Shown here piece after piece: positions 54,800 to 62,733 of a stretch of DNA of 64,000 nt. The notes beneath the pieces are model-generated. The model had not been told where the DNA came from. It saw nothing but the letters and a program-made list of their open reading frames with translations, and ran no database searches. This DNA comes from Thermogemmatispora tikiterensis (GTDB lineage: Bacteria; Chloroflexota; Ktedonobacteria; Ktedonobacterales; Ktedonobacteraceae). Position numbers and translations under genes: made by a program. Each line of letters begins with the position of its first letter. The first letter of the stretch is position 1. Where the stretch lies: contig NZ_MCIF01000002.1 of the NCBI RefSeq assembly GCF_003268475.1, forward strand, positions 1,713,074 through 1,777,073, in the 5' to 3' direction.

Positions 54800-56185
54800 T
54801 TAGCGACAAGCATACTCCCTGAGAATATCATTGAGTGGCTCACGCTGGATACACTGTTCAAAGCGGAACGACTGCAGCAAGCGATCAAGCTCGGCCTCGT
54901 TTAGACCAGCAAAGAGTGCGGCGAACTCCTCCAGCAGCGGCTCCGCCAGCAGAATGTGACGCACCAGCCGACGAATCAGCCAGCTCGCCCCAAATGGGAA
55001 AGGAGCATAGTCAGGGAACTCACGCGCAAAGATCTCCTCCAGAGGTTGCATAATATGGCGGATGTGAGTATCCAGCGTCCCCCAGGTATCGACGCCGAGA
55101 CGAGCCTTCTTCTCCAGGAAGGGGCGCAGCAGCTCGTTCCAGGGAGAATCGGGGGCAGTATAGACCAGGCCCTGGAGACCGATGTCCTTATAGGTCCAGA
55201 TGGACCAGCTCGCTCCATAGCGTCGGTAGATCTCCAGCTGATCGCGCAGCAACTGATAGCGCATGGCATCAGCCTCCGGCTCGCCACGATAGACTGGACC
55301 GAACTCGCCGATCCAGATCGGGCTGCCCTTCTCGCGCATGAAAGCTGTGCGCTTCAGAAAGACCTCCTCAATGACGCTGGCATCAAAGTATTGGCCATCG
55401 GTATAGCCTGGATAAGGGCCGCCGTGGATGAAGCCAGGCTCGGCGTAGTCATGCGCCGTAAAAACCGTATTGGGCCAGACCTGATGGAACATGTGAAAAT
55501 CTTGCGAATAGCGGTTCCCATCGAAAAAGATGATATGGTGAGGATCGACCGCCCGAATGGCCTCGTAAAGACGGCGATAGAACGGCTCAATCAGCTCGCC
55601 CGTGGGATCACCAGGCTCATTCATTGGATTGTAGCCCGCCACCCAGGGATGGTCACGATAGTGGCCGGCAAGGGCCTGCCAGAGATGGACCGCCCGGTCC
55701 TGGAAATGGCGATGCTTCCAGAACAGTGCCTTATGCGTTGGATTGTCGCTATGCCAGTCCTGGTTTTGGTAACCCGGCAGAGCGTGCAGATCGAGAATGG
55801 TATAAATCCCCTGCTCCGCACAGAGATTGACGACGCGGTCCAGATGCCGGAAACCCTCTTCTTTGATGACAAAGGGTTCCATATCTGACTCAAAGTGACG
55901 ATAGTTGATCGGAATGCGTACGAGATTCAGCCCGAGCGAAGCGAGGAAGCGCGCGTCATCCGGACCAAAGAAGTACTCCAGGAAGCGATCGAAGAAGAAG
56001 CGATATTTCTCGGGGCCGAGCACCTTGTATAAGGCTTCACGCTGCGCTTCCTCGTTGGCCGGATAGCCGGTAATGAAGTTTTCCATGTTCATCCAGCCAC
56101 CCAGGCCAACGCCGCGCAAGATCACGGGCTGGCCCTCAGTGTTGACAATCTGTGACCCCTGCGTAGTGAGCATACCCGATGTCAT
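54800..56185 (-). CDS. cytoplasmic GH5 glycoside hydrolase
   Basis: Family GH5 (alpha/beta)8 hydrolase, 461 residues, with no signal peptide. It starts VNTEGQPVILRGVGLGGWMNMENFITG, followed by LNLVRIPINYRHFE, ILDLHALPGYQ, the acid/base Glu in GYNPMNEPGDP, FTAHDYAEPG and the nucleophile Glu in PIWIGEFGPVYRG. The active site is complete. Being cytoplasmic and last in an ABC transporter operon, it probably hydrolyses imported beta-linked oligosaccharides such as cello- or mannooligosaccharides. GH5 specificity is broad and the exact substrate is not visible. AAAGGA lies 5 bases before ATG 56185. Confidence 0.93.
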   Translation of the reverse strand: MTSGMLTTQGSQIVNTEGQPVILRGVGLGGWMNMENFITGYPANEEAQREALYKVLGPEKYRFFFDRFLEYFFGPDDARFLASLGLNLVRIPINYRHFESDMEPFVIKEEGFRHLDRVVNLCAEQGIYTILDLHALPGYQNQDWHSDNPTHKALFWKHRHFQDRAVHLWQALAGHYRDHPWVAGYNPMNEPGDPTGELIEPFYRRLYEAIRAVDPHHIIFFDGNRYSQDFHMFHQVWPNTVFTAHDYAEPGFIHGGPYPGYTDGQYFDASVIEEVFLKRTAFMREKGSPIWIGEFGPVYRGEPEADAMRYQLLRDQLEIYRRYGASWSIWTYKDIGLQGLVYTAPDSPWNELLRPFLEKKARLGVDTWGTLDTHIRHIMQPLEEIFAREFPDYAPFPFGASWLIRRLVRHILLAEPLLEEFAALFAGLNEAELDRLLQSFRFEQCIQREPLNDILREYACR

Positions 56186-56387
56186 GCTATCCTTTCTCGT
56201 TCTATTCTCATGGTGGTGGCGAGCCGGGTTGTACTAGCTGCCTGTCTATCTCAGTAGCCTCCCCTTGCCTTGCACCCTGACATGACCACAGCGATGTCGG
56301 TGAGCGAGATGGCAGCCAGTATCACACCAGCTCCACAGGAGCGGCAACGCAACCTTGCGGTCTCCGCTCCTTTGTCTATCGGCCCTC

Positions 56388-57365
56388 TCAGCGGCTGAAA
56401 CCGGCCAACAAGCCCGTTAACAGCTGCCGTCGACCGAAGATATAGAGTAAGAGCATTGGCACTGCCGAGAGGAAGACCGCCGCCATAATGGCTGGCACGT
56501 CGGCAGCATACTGTCCCTGGAAGCTCCACAAGGCTAGTGGCAAGACACGCACCTCCGGGCTTTGAGTCAAGACCAGAGGGAACAAGAATCCATTCCAGAC
56601 CTGGATCGACTCGTAAATGGTCACCGTGATTAAGGCCGGGCGCGAGAGCGGAATGACCAACCGCCAGAGAATCTGCAGATGGCTGGCTCCATCCAGGCGC
56701 ATCGCCTCATGTAGCTCGGCAGGGATATCACGAATGAAGGTCACCAGTACCAGCACCGACAACGGTACCCCGAAGGCTACATAGGGCAGAATCAGGGCAA
56801 AGAGCGTATCATAGATGTGCATGCTACTGATGATGGCATAGATCGGAATGATCACGGCCTGCAAGGGGATCGCCAGGCCCAGCAGGAACAGGTTAAAGAT
56901 CGTCCGCGTCAGCCGGCTGCGCATGCGAGCGATCGCGTAGGCCGCTGGGACCGAGATCAGCAGGATCAGAGCCACGCTGATCACCAGCACAAAGAGACTG
57001 TTCAGCAGATAGAGGCTGAAGCCATTTTCCCAGACGCTGATATAGTTTTCCAGCGTCGGCTGCGATGGCGGCAGCCAGGGATTATCGAGATAGAAGCCGG
57101 CCTGTGAGCGCAGGCTGCTCATAAACATGTAGAGCAGCGGATAGAAAGCCACCACGAACCACAGCAAGCCACAGCAAGCCGGAATCAGCTCGATAAGCCG
57201 ACTGGCCCGGAAAGGCCGCCGCTGGCGCGAGAGCCGCTCTTCTGGCGTGCGCTTCTCCGCCCGTTTCTTCTCACCGAGAGCTGTCGGGGCAACCTCGGCC
57301 TGCATTGGCAGGCTTCGCCCCCCAGCCAAAGAGAACGCGCTCAAGAGGACACGGGTCAGCCGCAT
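56388..57365 (-). CDS. sugar ABC transporter permease, MalG-like
   Basis: Binding-protein-dependent permease, 325 residues from ATG 57365 with AGAAGGAGG upstream. Six membrane helices follow a longish cytoplasmic N-terminus. The EAA loop (PAELHEAMRLDGASHLQILWRLVIPLSRPALITV) contacts the ATPase. A GTG at 57434 would overlap the upstream permease stop, but the ATG has the better ribosome site. No ATPase gene lies in this operon, so a shared MsiK-type ATPase from elsewhere is probably used. Confidence 0.92.
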   Translation of the reverse strand: MRLTRVLLSAFSLAGGRSLPMQAEVAPTALGEKKRAEKRTPEERLSRQRRPFRASRLIELIPACCGLLWFVVAFYPLLYMFMSSLRSQAGFYLDNPWLPPSQPTLENYISVWENGFSLYLLNSLFVLVISVALILLISVPAAYAIARMRSRLTRTIFNLFLLGLAIPLQAVIIPIYAIISSMHIYDTLFALILPYVAFGVPLSVLVLVTFIRDIPAELHEAMRLDGASHLQILWRLVIPLSRPALITVTIYESIQVWNGFLFPLVLTQSPEVRVLPLALWSFQGQYAADVPAIMAAVFLSAVPMLLLYIFGRRQLLTGLLAGFSR

Positions 57366-57430
57366 CGCCTCTCCTCCTTCTCTTCGGCATTCCATTCCTT
57401 CCTCCCTTCCTTCTCTCGTCACCAGGCTGC

Positions 57431-58357
57431 TCACAGCCCCTCAAGCTGGCTTGACATGCGCAAGAAGCCGGTTACCCGCAGCAGCAAGAGAGAGAGCGCA
57501 ATGCCGCTTATGGCCAGCACCAGAGCAATGACGCTGCCATAGCCGACCTGCTCGTCCATAAAGGCGGTAATATACATATGCAGCGGCAGAATGCGCGTCG
57601 CGTAGCCAGGCCCGCCGCCGGTCATTACCCAAATCAGGTCGAAGTAGGTCAGCGAGCCGGTCAGCATAAAGATCGAAGAAGTGATGATGGTGTACTTCAA
57701 TTGCGGCAGCGTGATCGCGAAGAACTTGCGCAGCCTGCCGGCGCCATCGATTTCCGCTACATCATACAGCTCACGGGGGATCTGACGTGCGCCAGTCATA
57801 TAAAGCAGAGAATGGAAGGGAATGAACTGCCAGGCGATGACGATAGCCACTACATAGAAAGCCAGGCCCGGATCGCCGAGCCAACCACGCGCCCAAGAAG
57901 AGAGGCCGAGGGCTCGCAAGGCGACATTGATCAGGCCAAAGTTGGGGTCAAGGATCGAGACCCAGGTGATCCCGATAGCCACTGTTGAGAAGAGCAAGGG
58001 CAGAAAGTAGAAGACGCTCAGGACAGCGCGATAACGCTGCTGGCCTGCCATAAAGACCCCAAGCAGTAAACTCAGTGGGGTCTGCAGCACCCAAGTCAGG
58101 ATCATCATTTCCACAGTCAGGCCAATAGCGTGCAGCGTCAGGGGGTCAGAGAAGAAATGTAGCCAGTTCGCCGGGCCGATCCAAACCGCCTGGGCGATGC
58201 CATTCCAGTTCGTAAAACTCAGATAGACGGCCACTAACAGGGGGAAGAGCGCGAATAAGGCGTAGAAACAGAGGGCCGGAGCAGTCCACAGGAGTGCCGG
58301 CCAGGAGGCGGGCCGTCTTCGGATAGGAGCGACGCGCACGGTCACACTCATACTCAT
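57431..58357 (-). CDS. sugar ABC transporter permease, MalF-like
   Basis: Permease subunit of 308 residues with six membrane helices. It begins with a basic MSMSVTVRVAPIRRRP and the first helix ALLWTAPALCFYALFALFPLLVAVYLSFTNW. The EAA motif reads IPRELYDVAEIDGAGRLRKFFAITLPQLKYTI. It partners the MalG-like subunit encoded directly downstream and the binding protein upstream, separated from the latter by a 270-bp gap with a strong stem-loop. GAGG lies 9 bases before the ATG. Confidence 0.93.
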   Translation of the reverse strand: MSMSVTVRVAPIRRRPASWPALLWTAPALCFYALFALFPLLVAVYLSFTNWNGIAQAVWIGPANWLHFFSDPLTLHAIGLTVEMMILTWVLQTPLSLLLGVFMAGQQRYRAVLSVFYFLPLLFSTVAIGITWVSILDPNFGLINVALRALGLSSWARGWLGDPGLAFYVVAIVIAWQFIPFHSLLYMTGARQIPRELYDVAEIDGAGRLRKFFAITLPQLKYTIITSSIFMLTGSLTYFDLIWVMTGGGPGYATRILPLHMYITAFMDEQVGYGSVIALVLAISGIALSLLLLRVTGFLRMSSQLEGL

Positions 58358-58530
58358 CGTTTTAGCCTCAGCTCAGCGGAGAACAGCGGGTGCTAGCAGC
58401 ATCTCATAGCCTCACCAGCAAGCGATCAGTGGTCTGGAGAAGCGGGCCAGCACTTAGTACTCAAGTAAACAATCTGGTTGCACGTGTCAGGATTGCAGCT
58501 TCCGAGAGAGGGGCGTGACTGAGTAAGTGG

Positions 58531-58579
58531 GTAGGTAGAACAGGGGTCCCTCCCCGCTCGTAGACCCTGCTCTACCTAC
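58531..58579 (-). promoter_or_regulatory. intercistronic stem-loop after binding-protein gene
   Basis: GTAGGTAGA (58531-58539) pairs with TCTACCTAC (58571-58579), and CAGGG with CCCTG further in; one mismatch and one bulge. It probably stabilises the binding-protein mRNA or attenuates read-through to the permeases. Confidence 0.55.
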
Positions 58580-58627
58580 CGCACTGCCCCGATACAACTA
58601 CCGCTGCAGTAGCTAGCTTGCGCTACA

Positions 58628-59953
58628 TCAGGTACCGATCGTCTGATTCATATTAGCTGAGAACTGCTGCGGCGAAATCTGGCGCAGGAAGAGCTGGTCC
58701 AGATTGGCCAACAGCGCCTGAGCTGGCTGCGGTGGCAGAGCCTGATCCCAGGCCAATTGGAAGTGGACAGCCTTCTGCACCAGGCGATAGACGAAGAGTA
58801 GCCAGTCACTATGCGGAGCGCTGCTCAACTTATTCTCGATGCCCTGGACTGGAGGAATCTCACCCAGAGCAATGCGGCGATCGACTGCCTCATCATTGAG
58901 GACAGCGTCCTTGAGATAGGTCACGCAGGCTTGAATGGCCTTCGACGTTTTGGCAACCGAGTAGTAATTGCAAGGAACACCCGTCAGATTGGAGGGATCG
59001 CCAATGCCGCCTTCGACCGCCGGGAATGGGAACCAGCCGAGCTTGCCCTGCTGGATAAAGGAGGGATCATCGTTCAGAATGGTGCCGAAGTCCCAGGTAC
59101 CCATCAAGTGCATGGCGGCCTTGCCGGTATAGAGCAGGGCGCTGGCCTGGCCGGTATCATAGCTCACCGAGGCGAAACCGCTGCCGAAGGCCCCGGCGGC
59201 CACCAGGTCCTGAATCATCGTATTGGCCTTGATAATGACCGGGTTTGACCAGGCATTGGGCTGGTTGGCCATGATGGCATCAAAGACCTGTGGACCGCCA
59301 AGGCGGTCGACCAGGTACATCTCATACATCAAATAGGTCCACTTACTTGCTCCACCCAACGCAATCGGCTGCAGCCCCTGTTGCCTCACTGTCTTCACCA
59401 GATTGAGCAGGTCGCCCCAGGTCTGGGGGATCGAGAGCTTATACTTCGCGAAGATATCCTTATTATAGAGGAAGACCACAGGCTGCACCCCGTCGTTGGG
59501 GATACCATAGATGTGGCCGTTGAAGGTAGCAGCGCCCAGCGAGGAAGGCAGGAAGCGATCGCGCCAGGCCGGATCGGCGTTGAGATCAGGAGTCAGATCA
59601 TAAACATCGCCGGCATCGATATAGGATTTGAGGATGCCGCCGCCCCAACCAAAGAAGATATCAGGGGGCTGGTGCGCTCCCATCGCCACCTGCAGCTTCT
59701 GCTTGTAGGGGTCATTCTGGAAGAACTGGACGGTGGCGTGAATCGAGGGGTGTGTCTGGTTAAACTTCGCCGTGATATCCTGGATCAGCTTCTGATCGTT
59801 GCCAGTGCTGATATCCCAGACCACAATCGACTGAGCGCTGCCCCCTCCGCCGCTCTGGCCACCCACGCCAAAGCAGCCCGAGAGCAACGCGGCCAGCGAG
59901 ACCGCGCCGGTCGTCTGGAGAAAGTCGCGGCGAGAGAGTCTCCTTTGCTGCAT
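58628..59953 (-). CDS. sugar ABC transporter substrate-binding lipoprotein
   Basis: Extracellular solute-binding protein of the MalE-like family, 441 residues. The N-terminus QQRRLSRRDFLQTTGAVSLAALLSGC has both a twin-arginine motif and a lipobox cysteine, so it is probably a Tat-exported lipoprotein. The mature part starts IVVWDISTGNDQKLIQDITAKFNQTHPSI and has PDIFFGWGGGILKSYIDAGDVYDLTP and GTWDFGTILNDDPSF. It feeds the two permeases downstream, and GH5 suggests a beta-glucan or mannan oligosaccharide. AGAGGAGA lies 8 bases before ATG 59953. The long upstream leader has strong inverted repeats. Confidence 0.93.
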   Translation of the reverse strand: MQQRRLSRRDFLQTTGAVSLAALLSGCFGVGGQSGGGGSAQSIVVWDISTGNDQKLIQDITAKFNQTHPSIHATVQFFQNDPYKQKLQVAMGAHQPPDIFFGWGGGILKSYIDAGDVYDLTPDLNADPAWRDRFLPSSLGAATFNGHIYGIPNDGVQPVVFLYNKDIFAKYKLSIPQTWGDLLNLVKTVRQQGLQPIALGGASKWTYLMYEMYLVDRLGGPQVFDAIMANQPNAWSNPVIIKANTMIQDLVAAGAFGSGFASVSYDTGQASALLYTGKAAMHLMGTWDFGTILNDDPSFIQQGKLGWFPFPAVEGGIGDPSNLTGVPCNYYSVAKTSKAIQACVTYLKDAVLNDEAVDRRIALGEIPPVQGIENKLSSAPHSDWLLFVYRLVQKAVHFQLAWDQALPPQPAQALLANLDQLFLRQISPQQFSANMNQTIGT

Positions 59954-60070
59954 AGTTCCATCTCCTCTGGCATCTTTGCTCGCCCGTCATGATTGAGGCC
60001 CACGCAGACAGTGGCATGGTGCTGCACATGGACAGACCCGGAAAACATCCTTGCTTGGCCGGTAGAACAG

Positions 60071-60184
60071 GGCAGCCCTCTGGCTTGCCGTGCCCCTGTC
60101 GCCGTCCCGGGACGGGGGCCAGACCAGACAAGAACAGAGAGACCGAAGCGAGCCGGCACCGGGGCTGGCCGCCAGAGGGCTGCC
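60071..60184 (-). promoter_or_regulatory. long inverted repeat in leader of ABC operon
   Basis: GGCAGCCCTCTGGC (60071-60084) and GCCAGAGGGCTGCC (60171-60184) are perfect 14-bp arms with a GC-rich interior. The interior includes the palindrome CCGTCCCGGGACGG (60102-60115). It lies 120-230 bp before the binding-protein gene on the minus strand. Confidence 0.5.
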
Positions 60185-60320
60185 TTGAGAGCAATAGATC
60201 AGGCGCTCGTCGCTGAGAATAGCCTCCTTTCTGCAGCTTCTACTGTTGCGGCTGCCTTCGCCACCTGCTCTGATGGCTTGGCCTGCAAGGCGTAGGCCGA
60301 TCTGACCTGCCATCCTTACA

Positions 60321-60344
60321 TGTATACAGCCAGACGTGTATACA
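60321..60344 (-). promoter_or_regulatory. two TGTATACA boxes upstream of ABC operon
   Basis: The self-complementary octamer TGTATACA occurs at 60321-60328 and again at 60337-60344, 16 bp apart. It may be a regulator site or overlap the promoter of the binding-protein operon. Confidence 0.4.
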
Positions 60345-60415
60345 TACTGATGTGTTTTTCCACCAGTAATCTATGAGCACACGCCTCCCTGCGATGATCG
60401 GCGCCCTGGCGAGCG

Positions 60416-61444
60416 CTAGCGATCAGGCGAAGGTGGGGGCGCGCAGGATTCGCGCACAACCAAGGAAGTCGCCAGCTCGATGCGCATGCTATCGAGCGGT
60501 TCGCCTGCAATCAGACGCAACAACATTGTTGTCGCCATGCGACCCATTTCGGCCAGAGGTTGGCGGATAGTTGTCAGCGTTGGGGAGACCATCGTTGCGA
60601 TAGGCACATCGTCAAAGCCGACCACACTGATATCGTCGGGCACGCGCAGGCCATGTGCCCGCAGGGCGGCGTAGACTCCCATCGCCTGCAAATCGCTGCC
60701 GGCGAAGATCGCCGTTGGCGGCTGAGGCAAAGCCAGCAGCGCGCAGGTCTGATCGTAGCCCGTCTGCTGGCGAAACTCACCGGGGCGGATCAGCTCCGGA
60801 TCGATTGGCAAGCCTGCCTCCTCTAGAGCAGCGCGATAGCCGGCAATGCGATCCTGACTGCAACGGAGATTAGGCCAGCCGGCGATAATAGCGATGCGGC
60901 GATGTCCCAACGAGAGCAGATACTCAGTTGCCGCTCGCCCACCAGCCCAATTCGTAGCGCCCACTGATGGAACATCGGGTCCCAGCTCGCCGCGATGGTC
61001 AACCACCACAAAGGGGATACGATGCCGGCGCAATTCGTCGAGGCGCTCTGACTGGCCCTGCGCGAGCACCAGAATGGCCCCATCGGTCGCGCCCTCAATG
61101 ACCTGACGCAGCCATTGCCGCTCACGGCGTGACTCGTCGTGTGTCGTCGAGAGAGCCATCCGCAGCTCGGTGCGCTCCAGCACCTCCTCCACACCGCGAA
61201 TGATCTCGAAATAGTAGGGGCTATCCAGATCCGGCACCACGAGGTCAATGATCCCGCTGCTCCCTCGTCTGAGGGCATTCGCTACCCGGCTGCGCACATA
61301 ACCAGCCTCACGAATAACACGCTCGACACGCTCGCGAGTAGCCGGAGCCACATCCGGACGGTTGTTCAGGACGCGGGAGACCGTCGGTATCGATACCCCA
61401 GCGCGGGCCGCGATCTCGGCGATGGTGCTGCGTCGCCGATTCAT
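60416..61444 (-). CDS. LacI family transcriptional regulator
   Basis: Sugar-responsive repressor, 342 residues from ATG 61444 (GAGG 7 bases upstream); ATG 61468 is possible, while an ATG at 61507 overlaps the promoter -10 box and is excluded. The N-terminal HTH reads STIAEIAARAGVSIPTVSRVLNNRPDVAPATRERVERVI, followed by a hinge with NALRRGSSGIIDLVVPDLDSPYYFEI. The periplasmic-binding-like effector domain has the usual ALLALPQPPTAIFAGSDLQAMGVYAALRAHGLRVPDDISVVGFDD. It lies upstream of the sugar ABC/GH5 operon on the same strand and probably controls it. Candidate operators lie in its own leader and further upstream. Confidence 0.95.
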   Translation of the reverse strand: MNRRRSTIAEIAARAGVSIPTVSRVLNNRPDVAPATRERVERVIREAGYVRSRVANALRRGSSGIIDLVVPDLDSPYYFEIIRGVEEVLERTELRMALSTTHDESRRERQWLRQVIEGATDGAILVLAQGQSERLDELRRHRIPFVVVDHRGELGPDVPSVGATNWAGGRAATEYLLSLGHRRIAIIAGWPNLRCSQDRIAGYRAALEEAGLPIDPELIRPGEFRQQTGYDQTCALLALPQPPTAIFAGSDLQAMGVYAALRAHGLRVPDDISVVGFDDVPIATMVSPTLTTIRQPLAEMGRMATTMLLRLIAGEPLDSMRIELATSLVVRESCAPPPSPDR

Positions 61445-61466
61445 GCTCTGCCTCGACTTTGTATTC

Positions 61467-61478
61467 ATTACCGGTAAC
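61467..61478 (-). promoter_or_regulatory. operator candidate in lacI-family leader
   Basis: ATTACCGGTAAC is a near-perfect palindrome with central C-G, about 20-30 bases after the predicted transcription start. This position fits autoregulation. Confidence 0.5.
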
Positions 61479-61502
61479 CTTATCGCGACAGTGGTTGCTT
61501 GA

Positions 61503-61531
61503 ATCATACCTGGGAATCAGCCTTCTGTCAA
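61503..61531 (-). promoter_or_regulatory. near-consensus promoter of lacI-family gene
   Basis: On the minus strand perfect TTGACA (61526-61531), 17-base spacer, TATGAT (61503-61508). Predicted start near 61496. Confidence 0.75.
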
Positions 61532-61618
61532 GGGTGATCTTCAACTGATTATCTCGGCTTCTTGCGATGAAAGCGCCGAATGCTGAAAAAAATATGGCTG
61601 CTCCGTCGGCATTTTTCC

Positions 61619-61630
61619 GATAACGTTATC
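61619..61630. promoter_or_regulatory. perfect palindrome GATAACGTTATC
   Basis: A 12-bp LacI-type palindrome with central C-G between the divergent lacI-family and thioesterase genes, about 90 bp upstream of the regulator's -35 box. Confidence 0.5.
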
Positions 61631-61898
61631 ATAGACAGAAGGCCCAGGATGGTCCTGCGATTCGCCTGGCCCCGGTCGGCTATGCTACCATACATGATAG
61701 AAGGCCGCAGACCGCAGACAGGGTTATCGGCTTTCGGCTACCGCCTTGGTCAGCCTGAGCCCGGACCGAGGCCAGTGGTTGACAGAAGTGAGGGTATGGA
61801 TGGATCTAGTGGGCCGGTCACTGTGAAAGGATTCCAGTTCGCTGGGATAGCCGGCTTCTTTGGATAGTTTGACCTGCTGCGAGGGAGGTATAGAGAGC

Positions 61899-62375
61899 GT
61901 GGATCAGCGCAACGGCGGGCCGCTTGCGCAGGCCGTACAGGAATTCGAGGTCTCCCTGGTTGATATGGACCCGTTTTTCATCCACTATACTGCTTACACT
62001 ATCTGGATGGATCGTGGCTTTCTTCATCTGCTCAAAACCCTGGGCCATCCGCTGCACACCCTGTTCGCTGAGGGCTATGGCTTCCCGGTGGTCCATTGCC
62101 AGCTTGATTTCTGGGAGCCGGCGGCGCTTGATGAGCGCGTGCGCCTGACAACAGCCCTGGTGCGTTTGGGACGAACGAGTCTGACAGTGCGTTACGATTT
62201 TGCCCGAATGGAGGCCGATGGCTCTCTGACGCCGCTGGCGCGCGGGGAGAGTGTGCATGTTTATACCCAGCGCGCGACACGCCAGGCCCATGAATTGCCG
62301 GCCTGGTTGCGAGCTTTGACCGAGGGCGAGAGCAGGGCGCCGACCGCGCTGCCGCACGAACAGGAGTCCCAGTGA
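61899..62375 (+). CDS. acyl-CoA thioesterase, hotdog fold
   Basis: A 158-residue 4-hydroxybenzoyl-CoA-thioesterase-like protein from GTG 61899, with GGAGGT about 9 bases upstream. FEVSLVDMDPFFIHYTAYTIWMDRGFLHLL is the conserved hotdog motif; the usual DxDxxGHVxxxxY reads VDMDPFFIHYTAY, where His is kept and Asp sits two residues earlier. GYGFPVVHCQLDFWEPAALDERV and SLTVRYDF follow. It should hydrolyse an acyl-CoA thioester. Substrate is not visible. It stands alone, upstream of ftsH. Confidence 0.85.
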   Translation: MDQRNGGPLAQAVQEFEVSLVDMDPFFIHYTAYTIWMDRGFLHLLKTLGHPLHTLFAEGYGFPVVHCQLDFWEPAALDERVRLTTALVRLGRTSLTVRYDFARMEADGSLTPLARGESVHVYTQRATRQAHELPAWLRALTEGESRAPTALPHEQESQ

Positions 62376-62733
62376 ACGGGGAGCTTCTTTTCGCTCGCGT
62401 GAGCTTTCCCCTTCGCTCCAGGTCCAGAGGCTGAAGTGATCCTTTTTGAACAAAAGCTATCACAATAGCGGCCCTGCTGAGGGTTCACTGCTCCCTCTCA
62501 TCCCGAGGGATCTATTCCTCTTACATGGCCTGGCAGCGCTTTTTAAGAGGACGCAGCACGTTTTTAGGTGCACTCAGCGTTACATCAGAATTCCGTGGAG
62601 AATTCAGGGCCTACTATGTTATAATACCCCTCGAATGAGTCTTCCATTGACACAGTGTAATACGTAGTACAGCTCTCCTACATTCCTATACGAGATTGCC
62701 CGTTTCCAGGAGAGGATAGAGAGAGGAGCCTTG
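62376..62733. other. intergenic region before ftsH
   Basis: Contains only the ftsH extended -10 promoter and its leader of about 100 bases. No gene seen. Confidence 0.5.
62617..62625 (+). promoter_or_regulatory. extended -10 promoter of ftsH
   Basis: TG-T-TATAAT (62617-62625) is a perfect extended -10 element; no good -35 is present, as is common for this class. Confidence 0.6.
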
